Shown here: piece by piece, positions 48,171 through 56,220 of the stretch
Position numbering within the stretch: the stretch's first letter is position 1
Layout: every line of letters begins with the position of its first letter
Assembly (NCBI RefSeq): GCF_004327355.1
Contig: NZ_QJUM01000002.1
Coordinates: forward strand, 1 to 64,000
DNA: 64,000 bases
Direction of reading: 5' to 3'
From: Phytopseudomonas dryadis
GTDB taxonomy: Bacteria; Pseudomonadota; Gammaproteobacteria; Pseudomonadales; Pseudomonadaceae
Translations under genes and position numbers: made by a program
Notes under the pieces: model-generated
What the model was told of the DNA's origin: nothing
Database searches by the model: none
What the model saw: the letters and a program-made list of their open reading frames with translations, nothing else

Positions 48171-48194
48171 AGCCGTCATCATCCGATGACGGCT
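48171..48194. terminator. Hairpin at the end of the accessory operon
   Basis: AGCCGTCATC (48171-48180), loop ATCC, GATGACGGCT (48185-48194), a perfect 10-bp stem just 8 bases after the permease stop. An A-rich stretch on its left would give a U tract on the minus strand. Confidence 0.7.
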
Positions 48195-48560
48195 GCCTCC
48201 TGCAGGCTCTCTCGCTTACACGCCGCCGGCCATTGCCGCGCAACTCTCCCCTCGTAGTGGCCTGCCAGACCCGGATATCCATTTGGTGATTTCGGCACGG
48301 ATACGCGCATCGGACGATCCTCTGCGTGTATTCACTCGGCGAAGCAGTTCGGCTCGTGCCTCTTCATCCAGGACAATCGGCTCGGCCCGCCCCCCCCCCC
48401 CGGACTGGCTGGAATGAACAAGCGTAGAGCAGAATGGAGAGCCTTACTTCTGAAACACCGTACTCGCTTGCGCGTTGCTTCACCGAAGCAGAGCGCCAGC
48501 AGTTGAGCGCCACCAGTTGCTCGGGTAAGGTCATGGCACCCGCAACGACAAGGCCGCGCC
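48195..48560. other. Gene-free junction between the accessory block and tal
   Basis: No convincing gene. Read on the minus strand, 48290-48385 gives PIVLDEEARAELLRRVNT followed by RRGSSDARIRAEI, weakly like the N-terminus of an IS630-type transposase, so it may be an insertion-element scrap. A run of 12 C residues lies at 48390-48401. The last 120 bases should hold the tal promoter. Confidence 0.45.
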
Positions 48561-49487
48561 ATGACTTCCAAGCTGGATCAACTCAAGCAGTTCACCACCG
48601 TCGTCGCCGATACCGGCGACCTCGATGCCATCGCCCGCCTCAAGCCGGTCGATGCCACCACCAACCCGTCCCTGCTGCTGAAGGCGGCCGCCATGCCGCG
48701 CTATGCCGAGCTGCTCGGGCAAGCGGTCGCGGCCAGCGCTGGCGATATCGACCTGGCCTGCGACCGCTTCGGCGTGGCCGTTGGTCAGGAAATTCTCAAG
48801 ATAATCCCGGGCCGCATCTCCACCGAGGTGGATGCGCGCCTGTCGTTCGACACGCAGGCCACCCTGCGCCGTGCCGAGCGGCTGATCGAGCTGTACCAGC
48901 AAGCCGGCATCGGCCGGGAGCGCGTGCTGATCAAGATCGCCTCGACCTGGGAAGGCATCCGCGCCGCCGAACAGCTGGAAAAAGCCGGCGTGCAGACCAA
49001 CCTCACCCTGCTCTTCTCCTTCGCCCAGGCCCGGGCCTGCGCGGATGCCGGCGCCTTCCTCATCTCGCCGTTCGTGGGACGCATCTACGACTGGTACAAG
49101 AAGGCCGAGGGCCGCGACTATGTCGGCGCCGAGGACCCGGGCGTGCAATCGGTCACCCGCATCTACGACTACTACAAGGCCCACGGGCACAACACGGTGG
49201 TGATGGGCGCCAGCTTCCGCAACGTCGGGCAGATCGAGCAACTGGCCGGTTGCGACCGTCTGACCATCAGCCCGGAACTGTTGCAGCAACTGGCGGACGA
49301 TCAGGGCACGTTGCAGCGCAAGCTGGACAGCAGCGCCCAGGGGCAAGCCCAGGCCAGGCTCGCTGAGAGCCAGTTCCGCTGGGAGATGAACGAAGACGCC
49401 ATGGCCACGGAAAAACTCGCCGAAGGCATCCGCCAGTTCGCCCGCGACCAGGAAAAACTGGAGAAGCTGCTGGCTGCCAGCGCCTGA
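48561..49487 (+). CDS. tal: Transaldolase
   Basis: 308 residues, class I transaldolase of the TalB type. It shows [13 protein letters not shown] at the N-terminus, the Schiff-base lysine in [37 protein letters not shown], and [13 protein letters not shown]. It transfers a dihydroxyacetone unit between sugar phosphates in the non-oxidative pentose phosphate pathway. It begins the conserved backbone block that includes rssC-rssB and the PilZ gene. A perfect hairpin follows its stop codon. Confidence 0.96.
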   Translation: MTSKLDQLKQFTTVVADTGDLDAIARLKPVDATTNPSLLLKAAAMPRYAELLGQAVAASAGDIDLACDRFGVAVGQEILKIIPGRISTEVDARLSFDTQATLRRAERLIELYQQAGIGRERVLIKIASTWEGIRAAEQLEKAGVQTNLTLLFSFAQARACADAGAFLISPFVGRIYDWYKKAEGRDYVGAEDPGVQSVTRIYDYYKAHGHNTVVMGASFRNVGQIEQLAGCDRLTISPELLQQLADDQGTLQRKLDSSAQGQAQARLAESQFRWEMNEDAMATEKLAEGIRQFARDQEKLEKLLAASA

Positions 49488-49492
49488 ATGCG

Positions 49493-49525
49493 AACGGGGC
49501 ACATGATCGACATCGGTGCCCCGTT
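49493..49525. terminator. Bidirectional hairpin between tal and rssC
   Basis: AACGGGGCAC at 49493-49502 pairs perfectly with GTGCCCCGTT at 49516-49525 between convergent genes. Confidence 0.75.
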
Positions 49526-49550
49526 AACAGGCTGTTAGCTGCAGCAGAAC

Positions 49551-50048
49551 TCAGGGATGCTGTTCGAGGGCGCTGACCAGGTCGTGGAACGCCGCACGGT
49601 TGGACTCGTTGAGCCCCATCAGAATGCGGTGTGCTTCCAGCACCCTGGCGCGCACCACCTCTTCGGACTGATCCTGCGAAGGCAGATCGGTCAGGCAATC
49701 CGGGCATTCGAACGGCTGGTCGATGATATTGAACACCTGATCGAAACCCATCGACTGCAGCAGGCGGGTGATATCCGCGTGGGTGGTCACCACGGTCGGT
49801 AGCAGGCCGACTTTTTGCCGCGACAGGATCGACAGCTTGGCCAGCAGGCCGAGCGTGGTGCTGTCGATGCTGCGGGTTTCCGTCAGATCGATGACGATGG
49901 CGGAAAAATTCAGCGCGGTGAAGATCTTTTCGATCGTGGAGTCCAGCGCCGAACACAAGGTCAGGCGCACTTCACCGATGAATTTCAGGACGAAGGTTCC
50001 GTCCTGTTCGGCGAATTGGATTCTACCGGGGCTTATCCCAGGATTCAT
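49551..50048 (-). CDS. rssC: STAS-domain anti-anti-sigma factor, RssC-like
   Basis: 165 residues. The STAS fold fills the first about 105 residues, with the phosphorylatable serine/threonine site in TRSIDSTTLGLLAKL. The C-terminal 60 residues are helical and contain FECPDCLTD. The gene overlaps rssB by 4 bases and the pair matches the PA2797-PA2798 arrangement as I recall it. The likely role is a partner switch in which RssB dephosphorylates or senses RssC to control a sigma or anti-sigma factor. Confidence 0.85.
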   Translation of the reverse strand: MNPGISPGRIQFAEQDGTFVLKFIGEVRLTLCSALDSTIEKIFTALNFSAIVIDLTETRSIDSTTLGLLAKLSILSRQKVGLLPTVVTTHADITRLLQSMGFDQVFNIIDQPFECPDCLTDLPSQDQSEEVVRARVLEAHRILMGLNESNRAAFHDLVSALEQHP

Positions 50049-51229
50049 GCAAGGTTCCTGCTCAACACCAGCAAGGCGATATCATCCGGCATATCGGCCA
50101 GATTGGCCAGTCCAAACACGTTGCGCAACCCATCCAGGGTTCCACCCGCCTTGCACACCAGTTGCGGTAGCAAGGCTTCTTTTTCCTGTAGGGTATCACC
50201 CGGCAACAGATCGAGGATGCCATCCGACAACAGGGTCAGGCTGAAGGATTCGGGCAACTCGATCTCCAGGTCGCTGTAATCGGCCTCGTTGAACAGGCCG
50301 ACCGGAAGACCACGCCCCTCCAGATAATGCGCTTCACCGCCGCTGTACATCACCGGCAGCGGCAGGTGCCCGCCGATGCTGTAGGTCAGGCGGTTACTCT
50401 GTTCGTCGATCACCCCGCCGAGCATGGTCACGTGCTTGCCCAGCTTGCAGTTGATCAGCCCGCGGTTGATATGGCCGAGCACGTCCGATGGCTTGAACTC
50501 GGGCAGCATGCCGTTGCGCCGGGACTCGTAGAGCAGGCGCGTGGTCATGAACTTCAGCAGCACGGTGACGAACGCCGAGGATGCGCCGTGACCGGAAACG
50601 TCGGCCAGGTAGAACGCCACTCGCCGCTCGTCGACCCGGAAATAGTCGACGAAATCACCGGACAGGTAGAGGGACGGAATGATCTGGTGGGAAAATTCCA
50701 GGCCCTCGTTTTCCCAGGGAGTCACCGGCAGCATGTTCATCTGCACCTGGCGACCGGCGTTCTGGTCTTCCTGCAGCAGGTGCAGGCTGGCCTGCAACTC
50801 GCGGTTGGCGGTCTCCAGTTTCTCCCGGTAGCGCTCGTTCTCCTGGCGCAGGTGCACCCGATCCAGGGCGCGACGCACCGAATGCTCGAGCACCGCCAGG
50901 TCTTCCAAGGGCTTGATCAGGTAGTCGGCGGCGCCGAGACGCAGGGCTTCGACCACGTCGGTCATCACACCGGCGCCGGAAACGACGATGATCGGCGTCG
51001 CCACTTCCAGGGCATTGATCCGGCGAATCAGCTCGAGCCCGTCGACCTGCGGCATGCGCAGATCGCAAATCACCAGATCCGGTCGTTCGCGCTCGAACAC
51101 TTCGAGGCCTTGCATACCGTTGCCGGCGAGCAGGATGTTGAAGCCGCTGTCTTCCAAATAGGCTGCAATGCTGGCCCGTACGACTTCGTCGTCGTCGATC
51201 AGCAGCAGCGTGGCACTGGTTTTGTGCAT
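50045..51229 (-). CDS. rssB: Response regulator with PP2C/SpoIIE phosphatase output, RssB-like
   Basis: 394 residues from the ATG at 51229 (MHKTSATLLLIDDDEVV), the usual start in Pseudomonas. The receiver domain (1-125) has the acidic pocket DDDE and phospho-acceptor in LVICDLRMPQVDG, with a coiled-coil linker after it (LRQENERYREKLETANRELQ). The C-terminal domain is a SpoIIE-type phosphatase with SGDFVDYFRVD, LADVSGHGASSA, LLSDGILDLLPG and MPDDIALLVL, which supply the metal-binding Asp residues. Phosphorylation should switch on dephosphorylation of the STAS protein encoded just downstream. No histidine kinase gene is adjacent. Confidence 0.9.
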   Translation of the reverse strand: MHKTSATLLLIDDDEVVRASIAAYLEDSGFNILLAGNGMQGLEVFERERPDLVICDLRMPQVDGLELIRRINALEVATPIIVVSGAGVMTDVVEALRLGAADYLIKPLEDLAVLEHSVRRALDRVHLRQENERYREKLETANRELQASLHLLQEDQNAGRQVQMNMLPVTPWENEGLEFSHQIIPSLYLSGDFVDYFRVDERRVAFYLADVSGHGASSAFVTVLLKFMTTRLLYESRRNGMLPEFKPSDVLGHINRGLINCKLGKHVTMLGGVIDEQSNRLTYSIGGHLPLPVMYSGGEAHYLEGRGLPVGLFNEADYSDLEIELPESFSLTLLSDGILDLLPGDTLQEKEALLPQLVCKAGGTLDGLRNVFGLANLADMPDDIALLVLSRNLA

Positions 51230-51439
51230 GGGGTGTCCAGGCAAACTGCGCCGGGGATGGTTAGCGTAAACGCAGCCAACAACCTGCGCGGGTACACGGT
51301 TCGCGTCAAGGCGCAGACGGTACTCCCATCCTCCACTCGATTCAAGCGCGCGCAGATTGCCGCCGAGCGACTTTACACCTCAAATCGGGGAGGGTTATAA
51401 GAACCGCAGCAGAGCCCTACCATAATGAGGATAGCCCCC

Positions 51440-51739
51440 ATGAGCCAAAGTGATCGTGATTACAGTGAAAAGCGCGATTACATTCGCATGCGCCTGGAAA
51501 CCCAGGTGACCCTGCATCACGCGGGACATGTGATCGAGGCCCTGTGTCGCGACCTGTCGAGCACCGGCATGCAGATCCAGGCCCGCTGTAGCGTGCAGGA
51601 GGGCGACAAGGTGAAGGTGCTGATCCCCTCCGGCCATGACGAGCTCAAGGGTCTGGAGGCCGAAGCGGAAGTGGTGCGCGTCACGGATCTGGAAGACGGT
51701 CAGCAGATTCTGGGGCTGGCCGTGATCTCGATGAACTGA
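51440..51739 (+). CDS. PilZ-domain protein
   Basis: 99 residues; the ATG at 51440 has AGGA eight bases upstream and is preferred to the ATG at 51425. The c-di-GMP motifs RxxxR (RDYIR) and DxSxxG (DLSSTG) are both intact, so it should bind the second messenger. It is a single-domain PilZ protein, divergent from rssB, the same position as PA2799 in PAO1 as I recall. Its output target is unknown. Confidence 0.9.
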   Translation: MSQSDRDYSEKRDYIRMRLETQVTLHHAGHVIEALCRDLSSTGMQIQARCSVQEGDKVKVLIPSGHDELKGLEAEAEVVRVTDLEDGQQILGLAVISMN

Positions 51740-51866
51740 AACACCCTGTAACGCGAAATTCGCTGTTGCAGACCCGAACGGGCCTGCACAGCAAGCAACG
51801 GCCTCCCCTCAGCCCAAGGGGCGGCCAGCGTTCCGAGCGGTACCGCCGCAGCCGCCCGCCCCGCGA

Positions 51867-52568
51867 TCAGAAATCGTCTTCGACATCGCCATCACGCACC
51901 TTGAACTCTCGGCTCTGCAGGTAAGCGTTGCGGATGAAGACGTACTTGTCGCCGCTGATCAGGCGCTCGGCATCCAGCAGGCTGGCGCGGGTATCGATCA
52001 TGTTCACGCCACGCGTCACGTTGCGGGTCGGAACATGATCCATATAGGGATAAGCGGTCAGGAAACTGTCCGGCACCTTGCTCGCGGCATCGCGCACGGA
52101 GCTCGGACCGAGCAGCGGCAGCACCACATAAGGACCGCTGCCAAGCCCCCAGACACCCAGCGTCTGCCCGAAATCTTCGTCGTTCCTCTGCAACCCCATG
52201 CGGCTGGCGACATCGAAGAAGCCCAACACCCCCAGCGTGGTGTTGAACAGCACACGGCTGGTGTCCACCCCGGCGTCATGCACCTTGCCCTGCAGCAGAT
52301 TGTTGGCCAGGTTGCCGACATCGCCGACGTTGCGGAACAGGTTGTGGATGCCATCTTCGAGGAACTGCGGGGTGACCTTCCGATAGCCCTGGGCAAGAGG
52401 CTTCAGGGCATAGGTATCCAGCGTGTCGTTGAAACGGAAGATGGGACGATTGATCGACTCCCACGGATCTTCATCTGCCGCCTGGCCAGCCAGCGGCAAC
52501 AGCACCAGTCCGGCGCAGGCCAGCACTCGCCCCAGACAGCCGATCCAATCCGATCCGATCACACGCAT
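51867..52568 (-). CDS. mlaA: MlaA/VacJ outer-membrane lipid-asymmetry protein
   Basis: 233 residues with the MlaA signature DPWESINRPIFRFNDTLD, TPQFLEDGIHNLFRNVGD, NLANNLLQGK, and DFGQTLGVWGLGSGPYVVLPLLGPSS. MlaA removes mislocalised phospholipids from the outer leaflet and passes them to MlaC. The N-terminus has a signal peptide ending near LAGQAA-DEDP, but no convincing lipobox cysteine precedes the mature part, unlike E. coli MlaA; the protein may be a plain periplasm/outer-membrane form. Single gene, followed by the PilZ gene on the opposite strand. Confidence 0.92.
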   Translation of the reverse strand: MRVIGSDWIGCLGRVLACAGLVLLPLAGQAADEDPWESINRPIFRFNDTLDTYALKPLAQGYRKVTPQFLEDGIHNLFRNVGDVGNLANNLLQGKVHDAGVDTSRVLFNTTLGVLGFFDVASRMGLQRNDEDFGQTLGVWGLGSGPYVVLPLLGPSSVRDAASKVPDSFLTAYPYMDHVPTRNVTRGVNMIDTRASLLDAERLISGDKYVFIRNAYLQSREFKVRDGDVEDDF

Positions 52569-52794
52569 TGCAGTTTCTCCTAGGCTAAATGGGCACGGTC
52601 TCTGCCGGCAGCAGCGGCGTAGTATAAAGCTGCACGGATGTAATAGGCAGGCCGCCGTGGGGACAACCGTACGCGAAGAGCGATCACTTCACATTGCCGG
52701 CCAATGGCCATGTCTTGCCCTGCCGCTCCGCCGTCACACGTTCGTCATCTTGGCCTGCAATGGTGCACAAGGTTATTTCCAGGGAATGACCACC

Positions 52795-53481
52795 ATGCCC
52801 CAGTCCGCCTCCCCTCCTGCCTTCACCGCCGTTCTCTTCGGCCTCTCCGGTTGCCTGGTGGATTTCGGTGCGCGCGCCGCCTCGTTGGCGATGCAGCGCC
52901 TGCCCAGCGCCGTGCTTCAGGACGGCAGCGCCCTGCGCAGCCTGGATCACGCCTACGCGCAACAACTGCAGCAAAGCGCAAGGAGCCAGGCCGAGCCCAC
53001 GCCAGGCGCCATGGCCATTCTGCAAGCCCTGCACGAACAAGGCACGCCCTGCGCCTGGCTGGACGAGCTGCCTCACGAGGCCGGCCTGCAACTGGCCGCT
53101 GAACTGCCGCATTGGCTGCCGGCGATCAGCACCGCGCCACAACGCCCCTGGCCGGCGCCGGATGCCTGCTGGCAGGCACTGAGCGCGTTGCAGGTCGAGC
53201 GTCTGGACGGCTGCGTACTGGTCAGCGGAGAACCGCGCCTGCTCCAGGCCGGACTGAATGCCGGCCTGTGGACCGTCGGACTGGCCGCCTGCGGTTCGCT
53301 GGGCGGTCATGCCCTCGCCGACTGGCAGGCCCTGGACAGCCAGCAACGCGACCTGTTGCGAGCGGAGGCCACCTTGGCGCTATACCGCATGGGCGCGCAT
53401 TCGGTGATCGACCAGCTCAGCGACCTGCGCCCCTGCCTGGACGACCTCGCCGCCCGCCGTGGCAAAGGTGAAAAACCCTGA
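52795..53481 (+). CDS. HAD-superfamily-like protein lacking the nucleophile aspartate
   Basis: 228 residues from the ATG at 52795 (an ATG three codons earlier is too close to the AGGGA site). The fold pattern follows HAD phosphatases of the phosphonatase-like PA2803 group: motif I region FTAVLFGLSGCLVDFG, motif II-like region, and LVSGEPRLLQAGLNAGLWTVGLAACG for the C-terminal motif. Motif I should be DxDxT, but here it reads G-L-S-G-C, so neither Asp is present. It is probably a non-catalytic relative. It lies between mlaA and a DUF4404 gene. Confidence 0.7.
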   Translation: MPQSASPPAFTAVLFGLSGCLVDFGARAASLAMQRLPSAVLQDGSALRSLDHAYAQQLQQSARSQAEPTPGAMAILQALHEQGTPCAWLDELPHEAGLQLAAELPHWLPAISTAPQRPWPAPDACWQALSALQVERLDGCVLVSGEPRLLQAGLNAGLWTVGLAACGSLGGHALADWQALDSQQRDLLRAEATLALYRMGAHSVIDQLSDLRPCLDDLAARRGKGEKP

Positions 53482-53632
53482 CAGCCGCCCTGACCTGGCA
53501 ATACCGCGCAACATCCGGCGTTGATCCAGGACAGGCGCAACCCCATCGGCTGGATTATCGTGAATACGACAGACTGACCTTTCGCCACGGTGCATGGTCA
53601 ATTTCTTTGCCTATCACGAAAGGGAGAACCTC

Positions 53633-53899
53633 ATGCCTGCGAACCGTCTGCAGCAGCAACTGGAAGAGCTGCGCAAGGAACTGGTGCAGAACCCGCCACT
53701 GAGCGAAGAAGAACGTGAATCGCTCTCCATCCTGGCCCGGGACATCGAGTTGCAACTCGCCGCGCAACCCGTGACGACCCCCGATGCGACATTGGTGGAC
53801 GGGATCAACCTGGCCGTGGAGCGCTTCGAAGTGAGCCATCCGACCCTCGCCGGCAGCCTGCGCAACATCATGCAGAGCCTGGCCAATATGGGGATCTGA
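53633..53899 (+). CDS. DUF4404-family small protein
   Basis: 88 residues; AAGGGAG lies seven bases before the ATG at 53633. The chain begins with a charged amphipathic helix (RLQQQLEELRKELVQNPPLSEEERESL) and ends with SHPTLAGSLRNIMQSLANMGI, typical of DUF4404. No function is known. It is followed by REP and CRISPR-like repeats rather than another gene. Confidence 0.85.
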   Translation: MPANRLQQQLEELRKELVQNPPLSEEERESLSILARDIELQLAAQPVTTPDATLVDGINLAVERFEVSHPTLAGSLRNIMQSLANMGI

Positions 53900-54071
53900 C
53901 CGAGCAGGAACGAAAAAACCAGCCGTTACGGGACGGTGTGAAACTACGGCACTCGCTCATCGGCATTAACGCCGTGGTCGCTGGCCAGCGCAAATGATGA
54001 AAGCGCCAAACCGTGTCATAGCCGCCAATCGTTGCAGGCTCGCGGTTATACCAGTGCTGCGGTCGCCGCCC

Positions 54072-54167
54072 CTGTAGGAGCCCCGACCTCGGGGCGATGC
54101 ATTCGCGGCCGTACAGCGGGACTCGCGGTACGGCCAGCAATCGCCGCGTGGGCGCGGCTACTGCTAC
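54072..54167. repeat. Paired REP-type palindromes
   Basis: TGTAGGAGCCCCGACCTCGG opens the first unit; the inverted partner ends in GGGCGCGGCTACTGCTAC. With the decayed CRISPR units at 54229-54497 these occupy most of the 653-bp gene-free stretch 53900-54552. Confidence 0.65.
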
Positions 54168-54228
54168 AAAGCGGGCATTCGTCATTGGGTGGGCCGGAAC
54201 ATCGGATTGCAGCAGCTGGCGCCTAAAC

Positions 54229-54497
54229 GCGCTCCCCCGCAATGGCAGCCCAGAATAAGCTGGCCGAGAAAGCAATTTAGGAATTGAAAGTTCACTGCCG
54301 CGTGGCAGCTCAGAAACAGATCAGCAACTCGTCCCCCTCCATGATGAACTTCACTGCCGTATAAGCAGTTGAAGGCCTTCAGTGAAATGAACTTGTGCCG
54401 GGAGGTTTTCTGAGCTGCCTATACGGCAGCTCAGAATTCTCGCAGATCGAAGCGCTTGGAACATTCCTTGCCCACTGCCGCGTATAGGGAGATGGAA
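54229..54497 (+). CRISPR. Decayed type I-F CRISPR array A (five repeat units, four spacers)
   Basis: Repeat starts at 54229, 54290, 54349, 54410 and 54470, intervals 61, 59, 61 and 60. The units resemble the I-F repeat GTTCACTGCCGTATAGGCAG plus CTCAGAAA; the unit at 54290 differs mainly by one deletion, and the flanking units are degenerate. Spacers are 33, 32, 33 and 32 bases, the I-F size. The unit at 54410 has become a perfect inverted repeat (TTCTGAGCTGCC / GGCAGCTCAGAA). No leader or cas gene is visible. The array ends about 55 bases from the queF stop codon. Confidence 0.8.
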
Positions 54498-54552
54498 CAA
54501 AAGACCTTATCTGATCAGCATTGGTCGTAGCATCTGATTGTCGTTCTGAGCT

Positions 54553-55383
54553 TCACTGCCGCACCAGGCGCCGATTGTCCGGCTCGATGGCTGCCGTGCT
54601 GCGGTAGGGGTTGATATCCAGGCCGCCGCGGCGCACATAACGCGCGTATACGGTCAGGGACTCGGGCTGCAACACCCGCTTGAGATCGAGAAAGATGCGC
54701 TCCACGCACTGTTCGTGGAAATCGGCATGCTGGCGGAAGCTGACCAGATAGGCCAACAGACTCGCCGGCTCCAGTTCCGCGCCCCGGTACTGCACCACCA
54801 CGCTGCCCCAGTCCGGCTGCCCGGTCACCGGGCAATTGGACTTCAGCAGATGGCTGTGCAGGCTCTGTTCGACGATGCGCTCGGGATTGCAGCGCAGCAG
54901 CCCGGCCTGCGGGGCGTCGTACTGGCTGATATGCACGTCCAGCTCGTCGATGCAGATGCCCGGCAGGCTGGCCAGGCCCTCGGCCGCCACCTCGCCCAGG
55001 CTGCGCAGGCGCACGCCGACCGGTTTGCCAGCCGCGGCCGAGAGATCCTTGCGCAGCACGCCGAGCAGTTCCGCCTCGCTGGCGAACACCGACTGATTGA
55101 GCGAATTGAGGTACAGCTTGAACGACTTCGATTCGATGATGTTCGGCGAGTCGGCGGCAATGGCGAACTCGCCGATGGCCACCACCGGCTTGCCCGACGG
55201 CAGCAGCCAGGACAGCTCGAAGCAGTTCCAGAAATCCACCCCCTGGTACGGCAGGGTTTCGGCAGTCAGCCCCAGCTCGGCCCATTTCGCGGCCCGGGAA
55301 ATGGGGAACAGCAACTCGGGCGTATAGGTATCGATGTATTCGCTGGCTTTGCCCAGAGGCGAATTTTCCACGACGGGATGCAT
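54553..55383 (-). CDS. queF: NADPH-dependent 7-cyano-7-deazaguanine reductase (QueF, two-domain type)
   Basis: 276 residues, the long YqcD/E. coli-type QueF. It has the substrate-binding [14 protein letters not shown] in the N-terminal half and the catalytic Cys in [14 protein letters not shown], followed by [13 protein letters not shown]. It reduces preQ0 to preQ1 in queuosine tRNA modification. Its final codons read CTGGTGCGGCAGTGA, so the complementary strand carries TTCACTGCCG, the same ten bases as the start of the nearby CRISPR repeats. Confidence 0.96.
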   Translation of the reverse strand: MHPVVENSPLGKASEYIDTYTPELLFPISRAAKWAELGLTAETLPYQGVDFWNCFELSWLLPSGKPVVAIGEFAIAADSPNIIESKSFKLYLNSLNQSVFASEAELLGVLRKDLSAAAGKPVGVRLRSLGEVAAEGLASLPGICIDELDVHISQYDAPQAGLLRCNPERIVEQSLHSHLLKSNCPVTGQPDWGSVVVQYRGAELEPASLLAYLVSFRQHADFHEQCVERIFLDLKRVLQPESLTVYARYVRRGGLDINPYRSTAAIEPDNRRLVRQ

Positions 55384-55442
55384 GGCGACTCCCCTGCAAG
55401 AGATGAAAGGCGCGTCACGCGATGACGCGCAATGAAAACGGC

Positions 55443-56141
55443 TCAGCCCAGTTCGGCGACCAGCCTGGCCAGGGCCGCGGCGGGATCGGCGGCCTGGCTG
55501 ATCGGGCGGCCGATCACCAGGTAGTCGGAGCCGGCATCCAGCGCCTGGCGCGGGGTAAGGATACGGCGTTGGTCATCCTGGGCGCTGCCGGCCGGGCGGA
55601 TGCCTGGCGTCACCAGTTGCAGCCCGGGGTGGGCCGCCTTCAGGGCCGGCGCTTCCAGCGCCGAACAGACCAGCCCGTCCATACCGGCCCGCTGCGCCAG
55701 GGCCGCCAGACGCAGGACCTGCTCCTGGGGCTCGACATCCAGGCCGATGCCGACCAGATCCTCGCGCTCCATGCTGGTCAGCACGGTGACGCCGATCAGC
55801 AAGGGTACCGGACCAGCGAGCTTGTCCAAGGTCTCGCGGCAGGCGCTCATCATGCGCAGGCCGCCCGAGCAGTGCACGTTGACCATCCACACGCCCATCT
55901 CGGCGGCGGCCTTGACCGCCATCGCGGTGGTGTTGGGAATATCGTGGAATTTCAGGTCGAGGAATACCTCGAAACCGCGATCACGCAACGTCGCCACGAT
56001 ATCCGAAGCGCAACTGGTGAACAGCTCCTTGCCGACCTTGACCCGGCACAGCCTGGGATCGAGCTGATCGGCCAGGGCAAGTGCGGCCTCCCGGGTCGGA
56101 TAATCCAGGGCAACGATGATCGGGGTCTGGCAAACGGGCAT
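55443..56141 (-). CDS. pyrF: Orotidine 5'-phosphate decarboxylase
   Basis: 232 residues from the ATG at 56141 ([16 protein letters not shown]). The class I signature [18 protein letters not shown] gives the Asp-Lys-x-x-Asp catalytic set, with VTPGIRPAG as the phosphate-binding loop. It catalyses OMP to UMP in pyrimidine synthesis. Length equals P. aeruginosa PyrF. It lies between queF and a ycaQ-like gene, all on the minus strand but with separate gaps. Confidence 0.96.
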   Translation of the reverse strand: MPVCQTPIIVALDYPTREAALALADQLDPRLCRVKVGKELFTSCASDIVATLRDRGFEVFLDLKFHDIPNTTAMAVKAAAEMGVWMVNVHCSGGLRMMSACRETLDKLAGPVPLLIGVTVLTSMEREDLVGIGLDVEPQEQVLRLAALAQRAGMDGLVCSALEAPALKAAHPGLQLVTPGIRPAGSAQDDQRRILTPRQALDAGSDYLVIGRPISQAADPAAALARLVAELG

Positions 56142-56220
56142 GGGCAATTCTCGGGCGAGTCGAATTCGGCGCGCATTGTAACGCAAGCCACCCTCGATTG
56201 CCGTCGCGTCGATCGCGACG

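Noticed and set aside
48434..49366. A 310-codon frame overlapping tal in another frame
   Set aside because: Rich in Arg, Pro and Gly with no motif; the transaldolase frame has every catalytic signature.
52423..52794. N-terminal extension of the HAD-like gene overlapping mlaA on the opposite strand
   Set aside because: The extension covers the mlaA start and promoter, has no ribosome site and no similarity to HAD proteins.
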